Shown: positions 52,409 to 55,208 of the stretch, piece after piece | Numbering within the stretch: the first letter of the stretch is position 1 | Layout: the number at the start of each line of letters is the position of its first letter | Assembly (NCBI GenBank): GCA_902798615.1 | Contig: CADBXL010000014.1 | Coordinates: 52,073-107,280 of the forward strand | From: an uncultured Bacteroidales bacterium | GTDB lineage: Bacteria; Bacteroidota; Bacteroidia; Bacteroidales; Bacteroidaceae | Direction of reading: 5' to 3' | DNA: 55,208 nucleotides | Position numbers and translations under genes: made by a program | The notes under the pieces: model-generated | What the model was told of the DNA's origin: nothing | Databases searched by the model: none | Seen by the model: the letters and a program-made list of their open reading frames with translations, nothing else

Positions 52409-54763
52409 ATGAAAAAATCAATCTTAACCCTAATGACAGTTATGAGTCTAAATGCATCGGCGCAAGCCCCTAAGCTTACAAAGGATAATATCAACGAGGT
52501 AATATCCGCAATGACACTTGAAGAGAAAGCCCAGTTGCTTGTTGGTGGACTCTTTGATTTCTTCTCGCCTGTGGCTGTTGCAGGTTCTGCTGCACGTACC
52601 GTACCGGGAGCTGCCGGCACTACTGTAGCCATTGAGCGACTTGGTATTCCTGAAACGATTCTTACAGACGGTCCTGCCGGAGTTCGTATCGACCAGACAC
52701 GCCCGGGAACTCAGAAGACATTCTATGCTACGGGTTTCCCAGTAGGCACTTGTCTCGCCTCTACATGGAACATCGACCTTGCACAGCGTGTGGGTAAGGC
52801 TATCGGCAACGAGACTAAGGAATACAACTGCGACGTTATCCTCGGTCCTGGTGTCAATATCCACCGTAACCCTCTCTGTGGACGTAACTTCGAGTATTAT
52901 AGTGAAGATCCGCTCCTTACAGGTAAGATAGCTGCCGCATATATCAATGGCGTTCAAAGTGAAGGTGTTGGTGTTAGTGTAAAGCACTTTGCCGTTAACT
53001 CACAGGAGACAAGCCGTACTCGTGTGGACGAGCGTCTCAGCCAGCGTGCTGCACGTGAGATTTATCTCAAGGGATTTGAGATTGCAGTAAAAGAAAGTAA
53101 TCCATGGACAATCATGTCGTCATACAACTCAGTCAACGGCACTTACGCTCAAGGCAATTATGATCTGCTCACAACCATCCTCCGCGATGAATGGGGCTTC
53201 AAGGGAATCGTAATGACCGACTGGATCGGAAAGCGTGAGAGTCAAGGTCTCTTCACTATCAATGAGGTGAAGGCTGGTAACGACCTTATGGAACCAGGTT
53301 CACCTGAACAGGTAAAGGATATCGTTGATGGCGTGAATAGCGGTAAACTAAAGATTGAGGATGTGGATAAGTGCGTTCGCAGAATGCTCGGATACATCGT
53401 TAAGACTCCACATTTTGCTGGTTACAAGGCATCTGATGCTCCAGATCTCAAGGCTCATGCTGCCATCACCCGTGAGACTGCTGCCGAGGGTATGGTGCTT
53501 CTCAAGAATGCCAACAACACCCTTCCTATGCACAATATAAAGAAGGTGGCACTCTTCGGAACAGGCTCCTACAACTTCCTTTCTGGAGGAGTGGGCTCTG
53601 GTTGCGTACATACTCCTTATATCATCGACCTTGTGGGAGGATTGAAGAATGCCGGCATTGAAACAACTGCTGATCTTACCGAACTTTATCAGAAGTATAT
53701 CGCCTTTGCTAAACTGAAGTTTGAGGCTGACCGTACTCCTGACCGTTGGTTTGAGGCTCCATACATGGGCGACCAGAAAGTGCCTGAGGTCGAGATTAGC
53801 GACCTCTGCATCTCTCGTCAGGTAGCCAATTCTGATGCTGCCATCTTCACTATCTCACGTCAGGCAGGTGAGGGTATCGACAGAAGTATCAGAGGTGAGT
53901 TTGGTCTTACCGAACTTGAACTGAGGATGCTCCAGAGCGTTAGTGCCCAGTATCATGCTGCTGGCAAGCCTGTTATTGTCGTTATCAATTCTGGTAGCGT
54001 GATTGAAACATCAAGCTGGAGAGGAATTGCAGATGCTATCCTCGTGGCATGGCAGCCTGGTGAAGAGGGCGGAAATAGTGTTGTGGATATTCTGACTGGT
54101 AAGGTTTGTCCTTCAGGTCGTCTCACTATGACTTGGCCTATCTTTGCAACTGATCATCCGTCAACAAGTAATTTCCCTGTCGAAATGCCTGCTTTCGGTT
54201 ATGAGAATCTGCTCAACTATAGCCGTGACAACATTCAGGGACGTGATTTCACCAACCACGATGAGGATATATGGGTTGGCTATCGCTATTTCGACACATG
54301 GAACAAGGATGTGGCCTATCCGTTCGGCTATGGCTTGAGCTATACCACATTCGAGTTTGGCAAGCCAACGGTCAGGAAGGTGGGCGACAAGATTACCGTC
54401 AGCGTTAGCGTGAAGAATACCGGTAAGGTTGCCGGTAAGGAAGTTGCACAGGTATATGTTGCAGCTCCTAACGGTTCAATTGAGAAGCCAGAGAAGGAAC
54501 TCAAGGCATTTGGCAAGACCAACCTCCTTCAGCCAGGCGAGTCACAGATCTTGCAGATGACTATCGCTCAGCGTGACCTTGCAAGCTTTGACGAGGCTAA
54601 CAGCCGTTGGATAGCCGATGCAGGAAACTATGACTTCATGGTAGGTGCCAATATTGCAGACATCAAGGGTACGGCACAGCTCAAGCTCGCAGAATATACC
54701 GAGAAGACGAACAATGCCCTTGCTCCAAAGGTAAAGCTTAATCTTTTGAAGAAGAACAACTAG
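52409..54763 (+). CDS. Secreted GH3 beta-glucosidase-type glycoside hydrolase
   Basis: A 784-residue protein with a signal peptide (MKKSILTLMTVMSL..., SAQ). The GH3 N-terminal TIM-like domain has LTDGPAGVRI, LGPGVNIHRNPLCGRNFEYYSEDP and the nucleophile region VMTDWIG (Asp about 271). The GH3 C-terminal alpha/beta domain (about 350-580; SRQAGEGIDR contributes the acid-base region) and a fibronectin type III-like domain (about 660-760) follow. It should release terminal beta-glucose or related sugars from oligosaccharides in the periplasm. It lies three bases after menF, an odd partner; translational coupling is likely. A strong terminator follows. Confidence 0.93.
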   Translation: MKKSILTLMTVMSLNASAQAPKLTKDNINEVISAMTLEEKAQLLVGGLFDFFSPVAVAGSAARTVPGAAGTTVAIERLGIPETILTDGPAGVRIDQTRPGTQKTFYATGFPVGTCLASTWNIDLAQRVGKAIGNETKEYNCDVILGPGVNIHRNPLCGRNFEYYSEDPLLTGKIAAAYINGVQSEGVGVSVKHFAVNSQETSRTRVDERLSQRAAREIYLKGFEIAVKESNPWTIMSSYNSVNGTYAQGNYDLLTTILRDEWGFKGIVMTDWIGKRESQGLFTINEVKAGNDLMEPGSPEQVKDIVDGVNSGKLKIEDVDKCVRRMLGYIVKTPHFAGYKASDAPDLKAHAAITRETAAEGMVLLKNANNTLPMHNIKKVALFGTGSYNFLSGGVGSGCVHTPYIIDLVGGLKNAGIETTADLTELYQKYIAFAKLKFEADRTPDRWFEAPYMGDQKVPEVEISDLCISRQVANSDAAIFTISRQAGEGIDRSIRGEFGLTELELRMLQSVSAQYHAAGKPVIVVINSGSVIETSSWRGIADAILVAWQPGEEGGNSVVDILTGKVCPSGRLTMTWPIFATDHPSTSNFPVEMPAFGYENLLNYSRDNIQGRDFTNHDEDIWVGYRYFDTWNKDVAYPFGYGLSYTTFEFGKPTVRKVGDKITVSVSVKNTGKVAGKEVAQVYVAAPNGSIEKPEKELKAFGKTNLLQPGESQILQMTIAQRDLASFDEANSRWIADAGNYDFMVGANIADIKGTAQLKLAEYTEKTNNALAPKVKLNLLKKNN

Positions 54764-54818
54764 TTTCTTGCATCTCCCCAACTCCGATTTTCTATCGAAA
54801 TAAGGGTTTATCACATAC

Positions 54819-54857
54819 CTACCCCCAATAGAGCATACTCAGTTGGGGGTAGTCGTT
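54819..54857 (+). terminator. Terminator of the GH3 gene
   Basis: CTACCCCCAA pairs with TTGGGGGTAG around a 14-base loop, then TCGTTTG. It lies 55 bases after the stop. Confidence 0.8.
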
Positions 54858-55208
54858 TGTTCGTAAGCTATACATGCACTAATTTCCTTATTGTTACCTG
54901 TTACTTGTTACTGGTCGTGGCTTGGCTCGCTTGCTGTGGTAGTCTAAGGTAAAGAGAATGAGGCTGTTAGCAAGAATAAGAGAGTGAGGCGTAGGCGGCC
55001 GACAGTCTCAATAACCTAACAACAAGCATTAATTCTGGGCAGATTCACCTTGTTTTTTTCCTGATTTGGTTTACAGTTTTTAGTTAACGTGAGTTCGACG
55101 ACTTGCTTTAGCTTGATGAGCTTCAGCGAAGAACTTGCATAGCTTGGTGAGCTTTGCGAACAATTCAAGACTGCGAGGGCTGAACGTCGAAGAGGTCGGC
55201 GGCCGAAG
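54858..55208. other. Gene-free end of window with AGCTT/GAGCTT motif repeats
   Basis: I see no gene here. Bases 55100-55165 contain two near-copies of AGCTTGATGAGCTTcaGCGAAGAA and AGCTTGGTGAGCTTtGCGAAcaa. This motif also occurs inside the family D element (45836-45860) and, inverted, at 37680-37700. The end (TGCGAGGGC...GGCGGCCGAAG) is GC-rich and may begin another repeat or gene. Confidence 0.5.

Overview
The window looks like chromosome from a Prevotella-like member of the Bacteroidales. Several starts are preceded by the Bacteroidetes promoter form TTTG, about 19-21 nt, TAnnTTTG. There are BspA-type leucine-rich repeat proteins, secreted proteins with type IX-like C-terminal tails, a Bacteroidales-type ilvD-ilvB-ilvN-thioesterase-ilvC operon and an OmpA-family porin. 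No rRNA, tRNA, CRISPR array or recognisable insertion-sequence transposase was seen. All calls come from reading the sequence; no database search was run.

Layout. 1-4.7 kb (minus strand): 5' part of an LRR gene, a TlpA-like thioredoxin, a secreted C1B peptidase, a four-helix-bundle (rRNA-IVS type) gene between inverted repeats, and an aminopeptidase P. 5.0-17.4 kb (plus): a Wzy-type surface polysaccharide locus (ugd, WecA/MraY-type initiating transferase, Wzx, Wzy, five glycosyltransferases, a WcaF-type acetyltransferase, a nucleotidyltransferase-fold protein); wzx-wzy and the first GT4 gene are clearly more AT-rich. 17.5-22.8 kb: type II pantothenate kinase and ligA (minus), trmD and an OmpA protein (plus). 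23.3-30.4 kb: branched-chain amino acid operon with a DUF559 endonuclease gene inserted between ilvD and ilvB. 30.7-32.1 kb: a toxin-antitoxin pair with a very short YafQ-like toxin, then 1 kb of palindromic repeats. 32.1-39.2 kb (minus): a frameshifted LRR adhesin, an M6 metalloprotease and a GH28 polygalacturonase. 39.4-46.8 kb (plus): a compact sigma factor, a secreted unknown, an HprK-like kinase, an S24/S26-like peptidase, a PqqD-like protein, then aspS, ffh and folD. 47.0-49.7 kb (minus): secreted unknown, small ORF, TPR-AraC regulator. 50.8-54.8 kb (plus): hotdog thioesterase, isochorismate synthase and a GH3 glycosidase.

The most striking theme is a set of GC-rich terminal-inverted-repeat elements, about 130-210 bp each, whose ends fold into hairpins. 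I group them as families A-D. They usually sit with one end 1-17 nt upstream of a start codon (tlpA-like, panK, M6 protease, acyl-ACP thioesterase, pqqD-like, aspS, ffh, folD, hotdog thioesterase, menF). Several run into coding sequence and supply protein termini (LigA, IlvB, IlvN, AspS, GH28). One larger copy (25071-25612) encloses the DUF559 endonuclease gene. The short copies may therefore be non-autonomous derivatives of an endonuclease-bearing element; this is inference. A second theme is intergenic arrays of 11-bp repeats whose unit sequence differs between loci while the period does not.

A third candidate system is the sigma factor / HprK-like kinase / S24-S26 peptidase / PqqD-like cassette at 39.4-42.3 kb. 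The nucleotidyltransferase usually associated with such cassettes is encoded 24 kb away in the polysaccharide locus.
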